Below, piece by piece: positions 17,752 to 26,063 of a DNA stretch of 64,000 nucleotides (positions are counted from its first letter, which is position 1; the number at the start of each line of letters is the position of its first letter). The translations under genes were made by a program, and so were the position numbers. The stretch is from positions 1,375,736 to 1,439,735 of the forward strand of contig VBAR01000001.1 in the NCBI GenBank assembly GCA_005882315.1, written 5' to 3'. This DNA comes from Bacteroidota bacterium (GTDB lineage: Bacteria; Bacteroidota; Bacteroidia; Chitinophagales; Chitinophagaceae). The notes under the pieces were generated by a model, which was not told the origin of the DNA, did no database searches, and saw nothing but the letters and a program-made list of their open reading frames with translations.

Positions 17752-18345
17752 TCAATGGATAGCCCGGTAAAATTTTGATGGCCGCAGGTATTTAATTCCT
17801 TTCTTTGTTTTAAAACGTGTAGCCAATTGTTTGTAATTGCCACTTACATCATTGCCCACAACTTCAAAATGTAAATGAGGAAATGCAGAGTAACCCGTGT
17901 TGCCGCTTTCACCAATCAGTTGACCGGCAGAAACAGTATCACCAACATTAACCTCTGCTCCTTCTTTTTTCAAATGCCAGTAATGCGCAACAGACCCATC
18001 TTTGTGTTGTATAGAAATATAATTACCATCAGAAAGATTTTCCGGTTTTAGTCCGCCTTCATCAGAATCTTCTCTTGCTGCAATAACCACACCATCTCTT
18101 GCTGCACAAATTTTTGTTCCTTTCTTTACTTTAAAATCTAATGCCCGTTCACCCTTATGGCTCATCTTGCTTTCATAGGCTTGTATTAAAAAAACTTTCT
18201 TTTTGTTTTCAAAAGGAAGCAAATAAATATAACTGCTGTCTTCTTTAAATTTTCCTGACTTCAGATCCTGAATAGAATATTCTTCCTGTGCAACACAGCA
18301 ATAGAAACTTAAAAATGAAATAAGAATAAAAAAGAAATGTTTCAT
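17752..18345 (-). CDS. M23-family (LytM) metallopeptidase
   Basis: A 197-residue secreted peptidase with signal peptide (cut near 'CCVAQ', residue 19). The LytM/M23 zinc site is present: 'SHKGERALDF' (His...Asp) near residues 62-71, 'HYWHLKKEG' and 'HLHFEV' near residue 160. Members cut peptide cross-links in peptidoglycan or other Gly-rich peptides; some act in cell-envelope signalling. Its stop lies 54 nt before the SRPBCC start and its start lies 3 nt after the stop of the large ABC-2/thioredoxin fusion gene, so it is almost surely co-transcribed with that transporter. Confidence 0.9.
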   Translation of the reverse strand: MKHFFFILISFLSFYCCVAQEEYSIQDLKSGKFKEDSSYIYLLPFENKKKVFLIQAYESKMSHKGERALDFKVKKGTKICAARDGVVIAAREDSDEGGLKPENLSDGNYISIQHKDGSVAHYWHLKKEGAEVNVGDTVSAGQLIGESGNTGYSAFPHLHFEVVGNDVSGNYKQLATRFKTKKGIKYLRPSKFYRAIH

Positions 18346-18348
18346 CTC

Positions 18349-20577
18349 TTATAAGCTTGTAAATCCGGGAATTTCTCTTTTTAATAACTCTATAAAAGCA
18401 GGGTTACCTGGTTCGGGCATTTGTGCATTCAATATCTTACCATCCGGGTCTAATAAAATATAACGAGGCATATAATCAACGCCATAAGATCTGCTAAACT
18501 GGTCCTTATTATTACTACGCAAATGCAACACCCGCATTGATCTTTGACTAGCTTCATTTTGCCATTCCCATCTACTATCGTCAATGGATAATGCAACAAA
18601 TGCAACCGAAGGACTTGTATATTGTTCTGCAATCTTTTCAAAGATGGCCGATTGCCCAGTACAAGTTCTGCACCAGGTCGCCCATACATCTATCACCACA
18701 TAACGTCCTTTAAAATTTTTAAGAGAGAAAGAGTCTTTATTTAATGCTGTAGTAGTAAAATCAGGAGCGGCACTTCCACGAGTTAAACTATTTAACGTGT
18801 AATGCAGCGCCAGTATTTGCTGCTGTGTTTTTTGTTGTGAGATAACCGGAAGATATTTTTCGATCAGCATTTCCCTGCTTGCACTATCCCTTGTTCTGCC
18901 AACAAGTCCTTTTATTTTATTATAAACAAGATAATCTCTTAATGTGCTTGCTGGTAATACGGTTGCTACTTTTGAGATATAAGCCGTATCATTGGAAGGA
19001 TTCAATTTATATTTCTGCTGATAATAGTCAGCAATGTTATCACGATACATAGAGTAACTAAGAAGAGTGCTATCATTATAACTAACTGCATTCCTGATCG
19101 CATCAACAGATTTTGGAAATTCCAATGTTTCGGTTGGATGATACACTTTGAACCACTGTGCATACTTACCATCGAGTAACTTTATGTAGTATAGAGAAAG
19201 TAATTTTTTCTGTAAAGCAATAAAATCATTGTTTGGTTTAAAATTATCTGCTGTTTTATAATTATCCAGGTTATCAACCTCGTCATTCCAAAGCCGCATG
19301 ACCTCAGCCGCAAATGCTTTTGGTGTCATTTCAGAACCATAATGTTCCAGCCTATATTTATCACTACCATTGTCATTATTATCGGTTCCATTTCTTAAAT
19401 ACTCATTTTCGGGGATCCTGGTTCCTGATGAAGTAAGCCGATTACTAATGCCATCAATTTTTACCTTAAGGAACAAACTATCCTTGTTTCCAAAAAAGAT
19501 CTTTTGATTGATGGCACCCAGTCTAAATGAATAAACACCCGCAGGAATATTTTTTTCCGTGCTTGCACTAAATCGATTATCAGTTATGGGAATTTCAAGA
19601 ACAGTATCCATCAGGGGCTCAGCAAACAAATATGCCGTTTGGAATTTATCTTTTGATTCAACAGTTCCGGCAATTACAGTACGACTATGTGAAGGGAGCT
19701 GAATTGGCTTATTTATATATAAAAAGACTGCGACGAACAAACCCAAGGGCACAAGCATATAAAGGATCCTTGGAATGGGTTTAAAGAAAGCTCTTTTAAA
19801 AGTTTTTCGCACATACCATTGATAGCCAAGCCATAATGCAGTCACCATCCACGCAATACTTAGCCATTCATAATACATCAGAAAATTTCCTGCACTACTG
19901 CCATCCGGATTTAGTACCGTAAGCCCCGGAGCCATGTATGGCCACCATAATACTTTACGCATTGCAAAAAATATTGATCCTGCAATTGTGCCAACCAACC
20001 CTATAGAAAAGGGGAATAGAAATCCGCTGATGACAACAGAAAATAAATATTGAATACCCAAAACACCCAAGCCCGCAACGAGTAATCTTAGTCCGAAACG
20101 AGTGATGAATTCAAGTGGAATTGAATGTTGGGTGAAACCCGGACTGTTTTTTACCAACATAATAATAGTGCCACCTAGTAAACTAAAAAATAAAAGGGCA
20201 ACTATACATAGGAATGCCACCAGTACAGATATGCTGAATTTGCTCAGGTAAAGTGAAGGTTTAGAAATTGGTTGTACTTCTATCAACTTCCACCCACCTC
20301 CGCGATGTTCCATTTGTGTAAGACGTATCACAAGAAGTGTAAGAAAAATTGGAAAGAGAAAAAGACCAAAACCTTGAAAGCAACTGGTGACAAGCCTTTT
20401 CCATGAATTTTCCGAAGCAACAAATGTAAAATCACTTTCAGTTGTTAATAAACCGACCAATGTAAAGATCGCAGGAATAAACGCAGCCATGAGCAGTACC
20501 AACCAAAATGTTCCAGAGTTTCTCAACTTTAACCACTCTGCTTTAAATGCTTTTATATAATCAGAAAAGAAATTCAT
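18349..20577 (-). CDS. ABC-2 permease fused to a TlpA-like thioredoxin domain
   Basis: A 742-residue two-part protein. Residues about 1-300 form an ABC-2-type permease: 'KAEWLKLRNSGTFWLVLL' at the start, then six to seven hydrophobic helices. Residues about 305-380 ('GTVESKDKFQTAYLF') resemble the DUF4369-like domain often found before Bacteroidetes TlpA proteins. The C-terminus (about 600-742) is an AhpC/TSA-ResA-type thioredoxin with the redox pair 'WCRTC' (Cys636, Cys639) and a cis-Pro in 'YMPRY' (704). The frame is uninterrupted. The partner ATPase lies 5 nt upstream, the M23 peptidase 3 nt downstream. Inference: a transporter that carries its own extracytoplasmic thiol reductase. I do not know this fusion as a described family. 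Confidence 0.88.
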   Translation of the reverse strand: MNFFSDYIKAFKAEWLKLRNSGTFWLVLLMAAFIPAIFTLVGLLTTESDFTFVASENSWKRLVTSCFQGFGLFLFPIFLTLLVIRLTQMEHRGGGWKLIEVQPISKPSLYLSKFSISVLVAFLCIVALLFFSLLGGTIIMLVKNSPGFTQHSIPLEFITRFGLRLLVAGLGVLGIQYLFSVVISGFLFPFSIGLVGTIAGSIFFAMRKVLWWPYMAPGLTVLNPDGSSAGNFLMYYEWLSIAWMVTALWLGYQWYVRKTFKRAFFKPIPRILYMLVPLGLFVAVFLYINKPIQLPSHSRTVIAGTVESKDKFQTAYLFAEPLMDTVLEIPITDNRFSASTEKNIPAGVYSFRLGAINQKIFFGNKDSLFLKVKIDGISNRLTSSGTRIPENEYLRNGTDNNDNGSDKYRLEHYGSEMTPKAFAAEVMRLWNDEVDNLDNYKTADNFKPNNDFIALQKKLLSLYYIKLLDGKYAQWFKVYHPTETLEFPKSVDAIRNAVSYNDSTLLSYSMYRDNIADYYQQKYKLNPSNDTAYISKVATVLPASTLRDYLVYNKIKGLVGRTRDSASREMLIEKYLPVISQQKTQQQILALHYTLNSLTRGSAAPDFTTTALNKDSFSLKNFKGRYVVIDVWATWCRTCTGQSAIFEKIAEQYTSPSVAFVALSIDDSRWEWQNEASQRSMRVLHLRSNNKDQFSRSYGVDYMPRYILLDPDGKILNAQMPEPGNPAFIELLKREIPGFTSL

Positions 20578-20582
20578 AACAA

Positions 20583-21503
20583 TTAGTTTGATGTCATTTT
20601 AATAAACCATTCTTCCAATCCTTCATTAGTGCGAACCCCTCTTACCGGAACTCCCTGCATCACCAATTCACGGGTGATGTTTGTAATATCATCACTATTC
20701 TCAACCGGCAAAACAAATTCGTTACTTAATAAAGCTGTTGCCTGCGGATATTTTTCTGTAAACAAATTTTTCCATCTTGCTGTATCATCCACTTTTATCG
20801 TTACCAGTTTACCATGACCGGCACTTTCCTGCAAGTCAGCCATTGTTCCCTGGAATTGCATGACACCTTTATGTATGATACCAACATGTGTACAGGTTTT
20901 TTCTACTTCATTCAATAAATGGCTCGATACAAAAATTGTTTTACCATGATCCTTATTCAGTCTTTTCAGCAGTTCTCTTATTTCAATGATACCTGCAGGA
21001 TCAAGCCCATTTGCTGGTTCATCAAGAATTAGTAAGGATGGATCAGGCAACAAGGCCATTGCAAGGCCCAATCTTTGCTTCATACCAAGTGAATATTCTT
21101 TCGCCTTTCTTTTGCGGTCATTGTAAAGACCAACAACCTGTAAAACTTCATCAACTTTTTTTTCATCCATTTTTCTTAAACGGGTGATCACTTTTAAATT
21201 GTCACGGGCATTCAAATGAAGATAGAGTGAAGGAGTTTCTATCAACGAACCGATTCCTTCAAAAATGCCGGGAAGATTTTTCTTTAATGATTTGCCGTAA
21301 ATAGTAATATTGTCACGATCATTTTCAAGCATACCGGTAAGCAGTCGTATAGTAGTTGTTTTACCGGCGCCATTCGGACCCAGGAATCCGAATATACTTC
21401 CTACGGGAACTTTTAAACTTACATTGTTCACCACCTTTCTTCCGTGGCGAAACATGTAATTGAGTTCTGAAGTCTCAATTGCATGAGCATTTGTTTGGTT
21501 CAT
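20583..21503 (-). CDS. ABC transporter ATPase, drug/peptide-export (BcrA) type
   Basis: A 306-residue ATPase. Walker A is 'GPNGAGKTT' near residues 40-48, the signature is 'YSLGMKQRLGLA', Walker B is 'LLILDEPANGLDP', followed by 'VSSHLLNEVE'. These features match the ABC-2 group (bacitracin/lantibiotic immunity, Nos-type). The C-terminal extension of about 80 residues is typical. It is 5 nt upstream of the ABC-2/thioredoxin fusion and must energise it. A strong terminator-like hairpin lies just before its start (21542-21560) and isolates it from the NifU gene, so it probably has its own promoter in the short gap. Confidence 0.93.
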   Translation of the reverse strand: MNQTNAHAIETSELNYMFRHGRKVVNNVSLKVPVGSIFGFLGPNGAGKTTTIRLLTGMLENDRDNITIYGKSLKKNLPGIFEGIGSLIETPSLYLHLNARDNLKVITRLRKMDEKKVDEVLQVVGLYNDRKRKAKEYSLGMKQRLGLAMALLPDPSLLILDEPANGLDPAGIIEIRELLKRLNKDHGKTIFVSSHLLNEVEKTCTHVGIIHKGVMQFQGTMADLQESAGHGKLVTIKVDDTARWKNLFTEKYPQATALLSNEFVLPVENSDDITNITRELVMQGVPVRGVRTNEGLEEWFIKMTSN

Positions 21504-21533
21504 GGCTATTTATTATCCGGTAAACATATTAAA

Positions 21534-21560
21534 ATAAAAAAAGCGAACACCAGGTTCGCT
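21534..21560 (-). terminator. Rho-independent terminator after the Nfu gene
   Basis: A seven-base-pair stem (AGCGAAC/GTTCGCT) with a five-base loop at 21542-21560. Read on the minus strand, it is followed at once by a run of seven T residues and more A/T. It sits 30 nt after the Nfu stop. Confidence 0.75.
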
Positions 21561-21589
21561 CCGTTATTTCTTAAAATCTTTATGAATGG

Positions 21590-22186
21590 TTATTCTGCTT
21601 CTGCAACAACTTCTTTCACTTCCGGTATCATTCTCTTCATCATTCCTTCAATTCCGGATTTTAATGTGATCATACTCGAAGGACATCCGCTGCAGCTTCC
21701 CTGCAACATCAGGTTTACCACGCCATCATCATAACTTTTAAATTGAATAGCACCACCGTCCATTTCAACAGCAGGCTTTACATAATTTTCCAGTAGTTCT
21801 TTTATACGTTTTACCACGTCATCATCATCGGCACTTATTTCGTTGCTGCTTTCTTTTTTTATGCTCACAACCTCATCTTCATTGATCACCGCTTTTCCTT
21901 CTTCCAGGTAATCTTTCAAAAATTGTCGGATAGAAGGAATTACATCTTGCCAGTCAGTGTCAGGTGTTTTGCTCAGCGTAACAAAATTGCTGGCAATAAA
22001 AACAGCTTTGATAAAAGGAAAACCAAACAATTCTACCGCAAGTGGTGAAGGCTTGGCGCTTTCTGCATCAGGAAAATCAATGCTCTTGCCAGGGTATAAA
22101 AGTTTGTTGGCCACAAACTTCATTGTTTCCGGGTTAGGCGTCATTTCTGTATAAATGCTGATAATTGGATTACCTGTCTTGATCAT
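21590..22186 (-). CDS. Nfu/NifU-type iron-sulfur scaffold
   Basis: A 198-residue Fe-S carrier. The N-terminal half is an Nfu_N domain ('TPNPETMKFV' near residues 16-25); the C-terminal half is the NifU-like domain with the cluster-binding pair in 'GSCSGCPSS'. A linker of acidic residues joins them. Such proteins accept or transfer [4Fe-4S] clusters to apo-enzymes. It is flanked by terminator-like hairpins on both sides and so appears monocistronic. Confidence 0.9.
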   Translation of the reverse strand: MIKTGNPIISIYTEMTPNPETMKFVANKLLYPGKSIDFPDAESAKPSPLAVELFGFPFIKAVFIASNFVTLSKTPDTDWQDVIPSIRQFLKDYLEEGKAVINEDEVVSIKKESSNEISADDDDVVKRIKELLENYVKPAVEMDGGAIQFKSYDDGVVNLMLQGSCSGCPSSMITLKSGIEGMMKRMIPEVKEVVAEAE

Positions 22187-22257
22187 AACTCACTGAATTT
22201 TTATAGATACAAATATACAAACCCATTCCGGCCTGTATTTACGAAGAAAGGAAAGAG

Positions 22258-22288
22258 ACCCGTTGCTTTTGTTAACGAAGCAACGGGT
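22258..22288 (-). terminator. Hairpin terminator after the deoxyhypusine-synthase-like gene
   Basis: A perfect 11-base-pair stem (22258-22268 with 22278-22288, ACCCGTTGCTT/AAGCAACGGGT) around a nine-base loop, 46 nt after the stop at 22335. On the minus strand it is followed by a pyrimidine-rich, moderately T-rich stretch. Confidence 0.6.
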
Positions 22289-22334
22289 GAAGACTTTTCG
22301 GCCTAATCCGCCTTTTTAGCGAGAAGAGTGTTGT

Positions 22335-23309
22335 TTACCACCCCAATATCCACGCAAAGATCAACGGACACACAATTGTAGCATCGCTTTCTACTATGAA
22401 TTTGGGCGTATTAATATCCAACTTGCCCCAGGTAATTTTTTCGTTAGGCACAGCCCCTGAGTATGAACCATAAGAAGTAGTAGAGTCGCTTATCTGGCAG
22501 AAATAGCTCCAGAAAGGAACGTCATGCCATTCCAGGTCCTGATACATCATAGGCACTACACATATCGGGAAATCGCCGGCAATACCCCCACCAATCTGAA
22601 AAAAACCTACCCCTTTACCGGATGAATTATTGCGGTACCATTCTGTCAGCCATACCATATATTCAATTCCGCTTTTTACAGTACTGGCTTTCAGTTCGCC
22701 TTTTACTACATAGCTGGCAAAAATATTTCCGGTAGTACTGTCTTCCCAACCCGGTACAACGATCGGAATATTTTTTTCAGCAGCCGCTACGATCCAACTA
22801 TCCTTAGGATCAATTTCATAATACTGTTTCAGATCGCCGCTTAAAACGGTTTTGTATAAAAATTCATGTGGAAAATAACGTTCGCCTTTTGCTTCCGCCT
22901 CTGCCCATTGCCTGTGTAAGTGTTTTTGTAAACGACGGAATGCTTCTTCTTCCGGAATACATGTATCAGTTACACGGTTAAAATGATTCTCTAATAGATC
23001 CCATTCTTCCTGTGGGGTTAGGTCACGATAATTGGGCACTCTTTTATAATGTGAATGTGCAACAAGGTTCATTACATCTTCTTCCAGGTTAGCCCCGGTA
23101 CAACTAAGAATATGCACTTTATCCTGGCGGATCATTTCAGCAAGCGAAATACCGAGTTCTGCAGTACTCATAGCACCTGCAAGAGATACAAGCATTTTAC
23201 CGCCTTCAAGCAAATGCGTTTCATAGCCTTTGGCTGCATCTACCAGGGCGGCAGCGTTGAAGTGACGATAATGATGTTCAACAAATTTGGAAACGGGTCC
23301 TTTGTTCAT
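22335..23309 (-). CDS. Deoxyhypusine synthase-like protein
   Basis: A 324-residue member of the deoxyhypusine synthase family, a NAD-dependent enzyme that in eukaryotes and archaea transfers the butylamine group of spermidine to eIF5A. Visible family marks are 'SLAGAMSTAELGISLAEMI', 'LSCTGANLEEDVMN', 'FFQIGGGIAGDFPICVVP' and the catalytic-lysine motif 'ITWGKL' with Lys296 (equivalent to the WGK lysine of the eukaryotic enzyme). The catalytic residue is kept although bacteria lack eIF5A; bacterial relatives are thought to make homospermidine or modify another target. It is monocistronic, with a TATTTTTG promoter box about 60 nt upstream. The substrate remains open. Confidence 0.9.
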   Translation of the reverse strand: MNKGPVSKFVEHHYRHFNAAALVDAAKGYETHLLEGGKMLVSLAGAMSTAELGISLAEMIRQDKVHILSCTGANLEEDVMNLVAHSHYKRVPNYRDLTPQEEWDLLENHFNRVTDTCIPEEEAFRRLQKHLHRQWAEAEAKGERYFPHEFLYKTVLSGDLKQYYEIDPKDSWIVAAAEKNIPIVVPGWEDSTTGNIFASYVVKGELKASTVKSGIEYMVWLTEWYRNNSSGKGVGFFQIGGGIAGDFPICVVPMMYQDLEWHDVPFWSYFCQISDSTTSYGSYSGAVPNEKITWGKLDINTPKFIVESDATIVCPLIFAWILGW

Positions 23310-23368
23310 AATTGATTTTTTTAAAAGACCGCCTTCAGATCGAAATAAACCGAGACATTGCGGGGCTG

Positions 23369-23376
23369 CAAAAATA
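23369..23376 (-). promoter_or_regulatory. Bacteroidetes -7 box (TATTTTTG)
   Basis: A perfect TAnnTTTG match on the minus strand, 60 nt upstream of the deoxyhypusine-synthase-like start. A TTTTG lies about 25 nt further upstream, slightly too far for the ideal -33 spacing. Confidence 0.5.
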
Positions 23377-23397
23377 AATGATTTGGACTGACTGTAT

Positions 23398-23440
23398 AAA
23401 ACAAAACCCTGACTGCCATTGGCACATCAGGGCTTGTTTT
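23398..23440 (-). terminator. Terminator after the PepSY-like gene
   Basis: A hairpin with CCCTGA/TCAGGG at its core, extended by AAAACAA/TTGTTTT pairs around a small bulge. It lies about 57 nt after the stop at 23497 and ends, on the minus strand, in TTTTGTTTT. Confidence 0.65.
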
Positions 23441-23496
23441 ACCACACACCAAAACTACTGTTTATGCTTTCGCATAGAATATATAAAAACTAACTG

Positions 23497-23940
23497 CTAA
23501 ACTTTACCTGTTTTCTTGTGTTGAGTCCATACACTTCCGTTTGAAGACTTCAATACAATTTTCTGATCGGCATTTTCAAGTGTTACATAATAGCTGCTCC
23601 CTTCCTCTTTTGACATTTCATACAGATCGCTTACCCAAAAAGAGGAATAATCTTTTTTCAAATTTGCCTGCAACAATACCGGCAGGTCAACAGATGAAAT
23701 ATTGCGGAGGGTGGCGAGAAAATTTCCTTCGGGTGAATAATAAGCGTTCACATAATTGTTATTATAAAGGAAACTTGCTTTATAATAATTACTTCCTGTT
23801 GACCACTCTGTTTCTGTAGCTGAGGGAAACTGGTTTTTAAATGCTGCGACTACCTGGGCGGTTATTTCCGGCACTCCTGCAAAAACTGTAGTGATGCCTG
23901 TACTTATCAGCAGCGCTGCTGCTAAAACAATCTTTTTCAT
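23497..23940 (-). CDS. Small secreted PepSY-like protein
   Basis: A 147-residue exported protein. The signal peptide is clear ('MKKIVLAAALLISTGITTVFA', here in part: MKKIVLAAALL...VFA). The mature part shows the pattern 'VVAAFKNQFPSATETEWS...YYKASFLYNN...NAYYSPEGNFLATLRNI' (fragments), which is the PepSY-like/BLIP-like layout of small Bacteroidetes secreted proteins. It shares layout with the gene at 27918-28358, so the two are probably distant paralogues. It has its own terminator. Function unknown; these proteins are thought to bind or inhibit proteases or act at the surface. Confidence 0.8.
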   Translation of the reverse strand: MKKIVLAAALLISTGITTVFAGVPEITAQVVAAFKNQFPSATETEWSTGSNYYKASFLYNNNYVNAYYSPEGNFLATLRNISSVDLPVLLQANLKKDYSSFWVSDLYEMSKEEGSSYYVTLENADQKIVLKSSNGSVWTQHKKTGKV

Positions 23941-24120
23941 GATTCTGGTTTAAGGTTTTATGGTTTTAGATCCTTTCTTAGTTAGACGATACAAAACTAT
24001 CCTGTGTTACACCTATACACAAGACAAATTTGATTAACGGTAGCATCTGTTAATCATAGTTAACAGAACTGTCATTTACTTAACATTTGGCTCATTAACT
24101 TTAAAGCTTAATTCTCTATT

Positions 24121-24717
24121 TTGAATTATCTCGGTCATGCATATTTCTCCTACAACAACCCCGAAATACTGGTGGGCAATATGATCAGTGATTTTGTAAA
24201 AGGGAAAAAGAAATTTGCTTACCCCCCCGGTATTCAACATGGTATTCAATTACACCGGGAAATAGATGAGTTCACAGACACACACGAAGCAACCCGGCAG
24301 GCTAAGGAAATTTTCCGGCCGCATTACCGTTTATACGCAGCTGCTTTTGTAGATGTGGTATATGATTATTTTATTGCAAACGATGAGCAACTGTTTAATG
24401 AAAAATCGCTTCTTGAATTTACCCAACACACCTACCAGCAACTTGAGGAGAGACAAAACTGGTTTCCTGAAAAATTTGCCCGGATGTTTCCTTATATGAA
24501 ATCACAAAACTGGTTATTTAACTACAGGCAAGCCTGGGGTATTGAAAAAAGTTTTGGCGGGCTGGTAAGAAGGGCCAGCTATATTTCAGAAAGTGAAACT
24601 GCTTTCCGGCTTTTTGAAACACATATTGAAACATTTCAGAAATGCTATGACCTGTTTGAAAAGGATATTAAGAAATTTACCGAAAGCAGGTTCAAGGCAT
24701 TGCTGGAAAACAAATGA
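24121..24717 (+). CDS. Acyl carrier protein phosphodiesterase-like (AcpH)
   Basis: A 198-residue protein of the ACP phosphodiesterase (DUF479) family, which removes the phosphopantetheine arm from acyl carrier protein. The N-terminus 'MNYLGHAYFSYN...LVGNMISDFVKG' matches the family opening, with Asp in 'SDFVKG', and 'GIQLHREIDEFTD' holds the His/Asp residues. Because the family begins with exactly this segment, the start is TTG at 24121; an in-frame stop lies 9 nt upstream and no ATG is available. It is probably transcribed alone. Confidence 0.88.
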   Translation: MNYLGHAYFSYNNPEILVGNMISDFVKGKKKFAYPPGIQHGIQLHREIDEFTDTHEATRQAKEIFRPHYRLYAAAFVDVVYDYFIANDEQLFNEKSLLEFTQHTYQQLEERQNWFPEKFARMFPYMKSQNWLFNYRQAWGIEKSFGGLVRRASYISESETAFRLFETHIETFQKCYDLFEKDIKKFTESRFKALLENK

Positions 24718-24754
24718 TTTAGATAAATGGTTTTATTCTGAAAGGGGTTTCAGT

Positions 24755-24762
24755 TATTTTTG
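24755..24762 (+). promoter_or_regulatory. Bacteroidetes -7 box (TATTTTTG)
   Basis: A perfect TAnnTTTG match 22 nt before the ATG at 24784. A TTTT-type -33 element lies 20 nt upstream. It supports the 24784 start for the DUF2911 gene, since the longer frame would begin within the box. Confidence 0.5.
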
Positions 24763-24783
24763 AATCTTATAATTTCTATACAC

Positions 24784-25356
24784 ATGAAAAAAGTCTTGTT
24801 ATTAAGCTGCGTTTTGTTATCGATGGTTGTCATTTCAACAGCGCAAACAGAAGGAACCAAATTGCCGGCGGTTGATAAATCGCCAATGGACATTTCTTAC
24901 TACCCGGATAATTACCCGGTACTGAAAATAAGGGATAAGGCCGCTGATTACCCTATAGCAAGGGTTATTTACAGTCGTCCTCAAAAGGCAGGGCGTATCG
25001 TATTTGGTGAGCTGGTGGAGTATGGAAAAGTGTGGAGAATGGGTGCCAATGAAGCAACAGAGATCGAACTATATCAAAATGTAAAAATAGCCGGGAAAAA
25101 AATACAGAAAGGACGATATACTTTGTACGCCATAGTGGAAAAAGATAAATGGACGATTATTCTCAATAAGGACACCGATATATGGGGTGCATTTAAATAT
25201 GATGCCAAAAAAGATGTGTTGCGGACAGATGTAGTTGTGGAAAAAACAACTGAGGTGATCGAATCGCTTTCAATGGTTTTTGATAAAACATTTACCGGGG
25301 CTAACCTGGTTGTTGCCTGGGATAATGTAAAAATTTCAATACCGATGACATTTTAA
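24784..25356 (+). CDS. DUF2911 secreted protein 1
   Basis: A 190-residue exported protein with a signal peptide ending near 'STAQ' (residue 20). The mature domain is DUF2911, recognised by 'VIYSRPQKAGRIVF', 'WRMGANEATEIEL' and 'GRYTLYAI'. The start was moved eight codons in from the longest frame because 'MKKVLLL' begins the signal peptide. It is followed after 8 nt by a second DUF2911 gene, so the two form a bicistronic unit. The family has no established function. Confidence 0.85.
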   Translation: MKKVLLLSCVLLSMVVISTAQTEGTKLPAVDKSPMDISYYPDNYPVLKIRDKAADYPIARVIYSRPQKAGRIVFGELVEYGKVWRMGANEATEIELYQNVKIAGKKIQKGRYTLYAIVEKDKWTIILNKDTDIWGAFKYDAKKDVLRTDVVVEKTTEVIESLSMVFDKTFTGANLVVAWDNVKISIPMTF

Positions 25357-25364
25357 TTAAGTGT

Positions 25365-26030
25365 ATGAAAAATTATAAGACTGCTTTTTGGGTATTTATT
25401 TGCATGATGATCCTGAGTTGTAATAACAACAAACCAACGGATGAAACTATTCCAAAAGAAAAAGAGGAAACGCCAAAGGTTGATAGCATACCAGTCACTC
25501 AGCACAATCATAATTATGGTGTCAATGTATATGCTACAGTTGATGTGTCACCAATGGACATGAGTTATTTTCCGGTTGAGTATTATAAACTCAATATGAG
25601 TCGTGAGCCTACCACTCCTTTGGTCGTAAGGGTTATTTATAGCAGGCCACATCTGAACGGACGAAAATTATTTACTGATATTTTAAAATACGGCGAACCC
25701 TGGCGTTTAGGAGCCAATGAATCTACCGAAATACAATTCTTTAAGGAAGTAACTATCCAGAATAAAAAGATAAAGCCCGGACGTTACATCATGTATTGCA
25801 TTCCTAATGAAAAAACATGGACGATTGTCTTTAATTCCAACGTCGATACATGGGGGCTTCACCCCGATATTTCAAAAGACCTATTCCGCTTTGAAGCGCC
25901 GGTTAAAATGGTAGATCATCAAACAGAGTACTTCACCATTATATTTGATAAAAGTGATAAAGGTGCTGATATGCTGGTGGGCTGGGATAACTACGAGATA
26001 AATTTGCCTATCGATTTTATATTTGAATAA
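25365..26030 (+). CDS. DUF2911 lipoprotein 2
   Basis: A 221-residue lipoprotein: signal peptide with lipobox 'ILSC' (Cys at residue 19), then a low-complexity linker of N, T, E, K, P, and a DUF2911 domain ('VIYSRPHLNGRKLF', 'WRLGANESTEIQF', 'GRYIMYCI'). It is a paralogue of the preceding gene, 8 nt away, but anchored to a membrane where the first is free. The pair may form a soluble and an anchored version of the same activity (inference). Confidence 0.85.
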   Translation: MKNYKTAFWVFICMMILSCNNNKPTDETIPKEKEETPKVDSIPVTQHNHNYGVNVYATVDVSPMDMSYFPVEYYKLNMSREPTTPLVVRVIYSRPHLNGRKLFTDILKYGEPWRLGANESTEIQFFKEVTIQNKKIKPGRYIMYCIPNEKTWTIVFNSNVDTWGLHPDISKDLFRFEAPVKMVDHQTEYFTIIFDKSDKGADMLVGWDNYEINLPIDFIFE

Positions 26031-26063
26031 CTGTCATTCCGCAATGATTGTTACCTTCATTGC

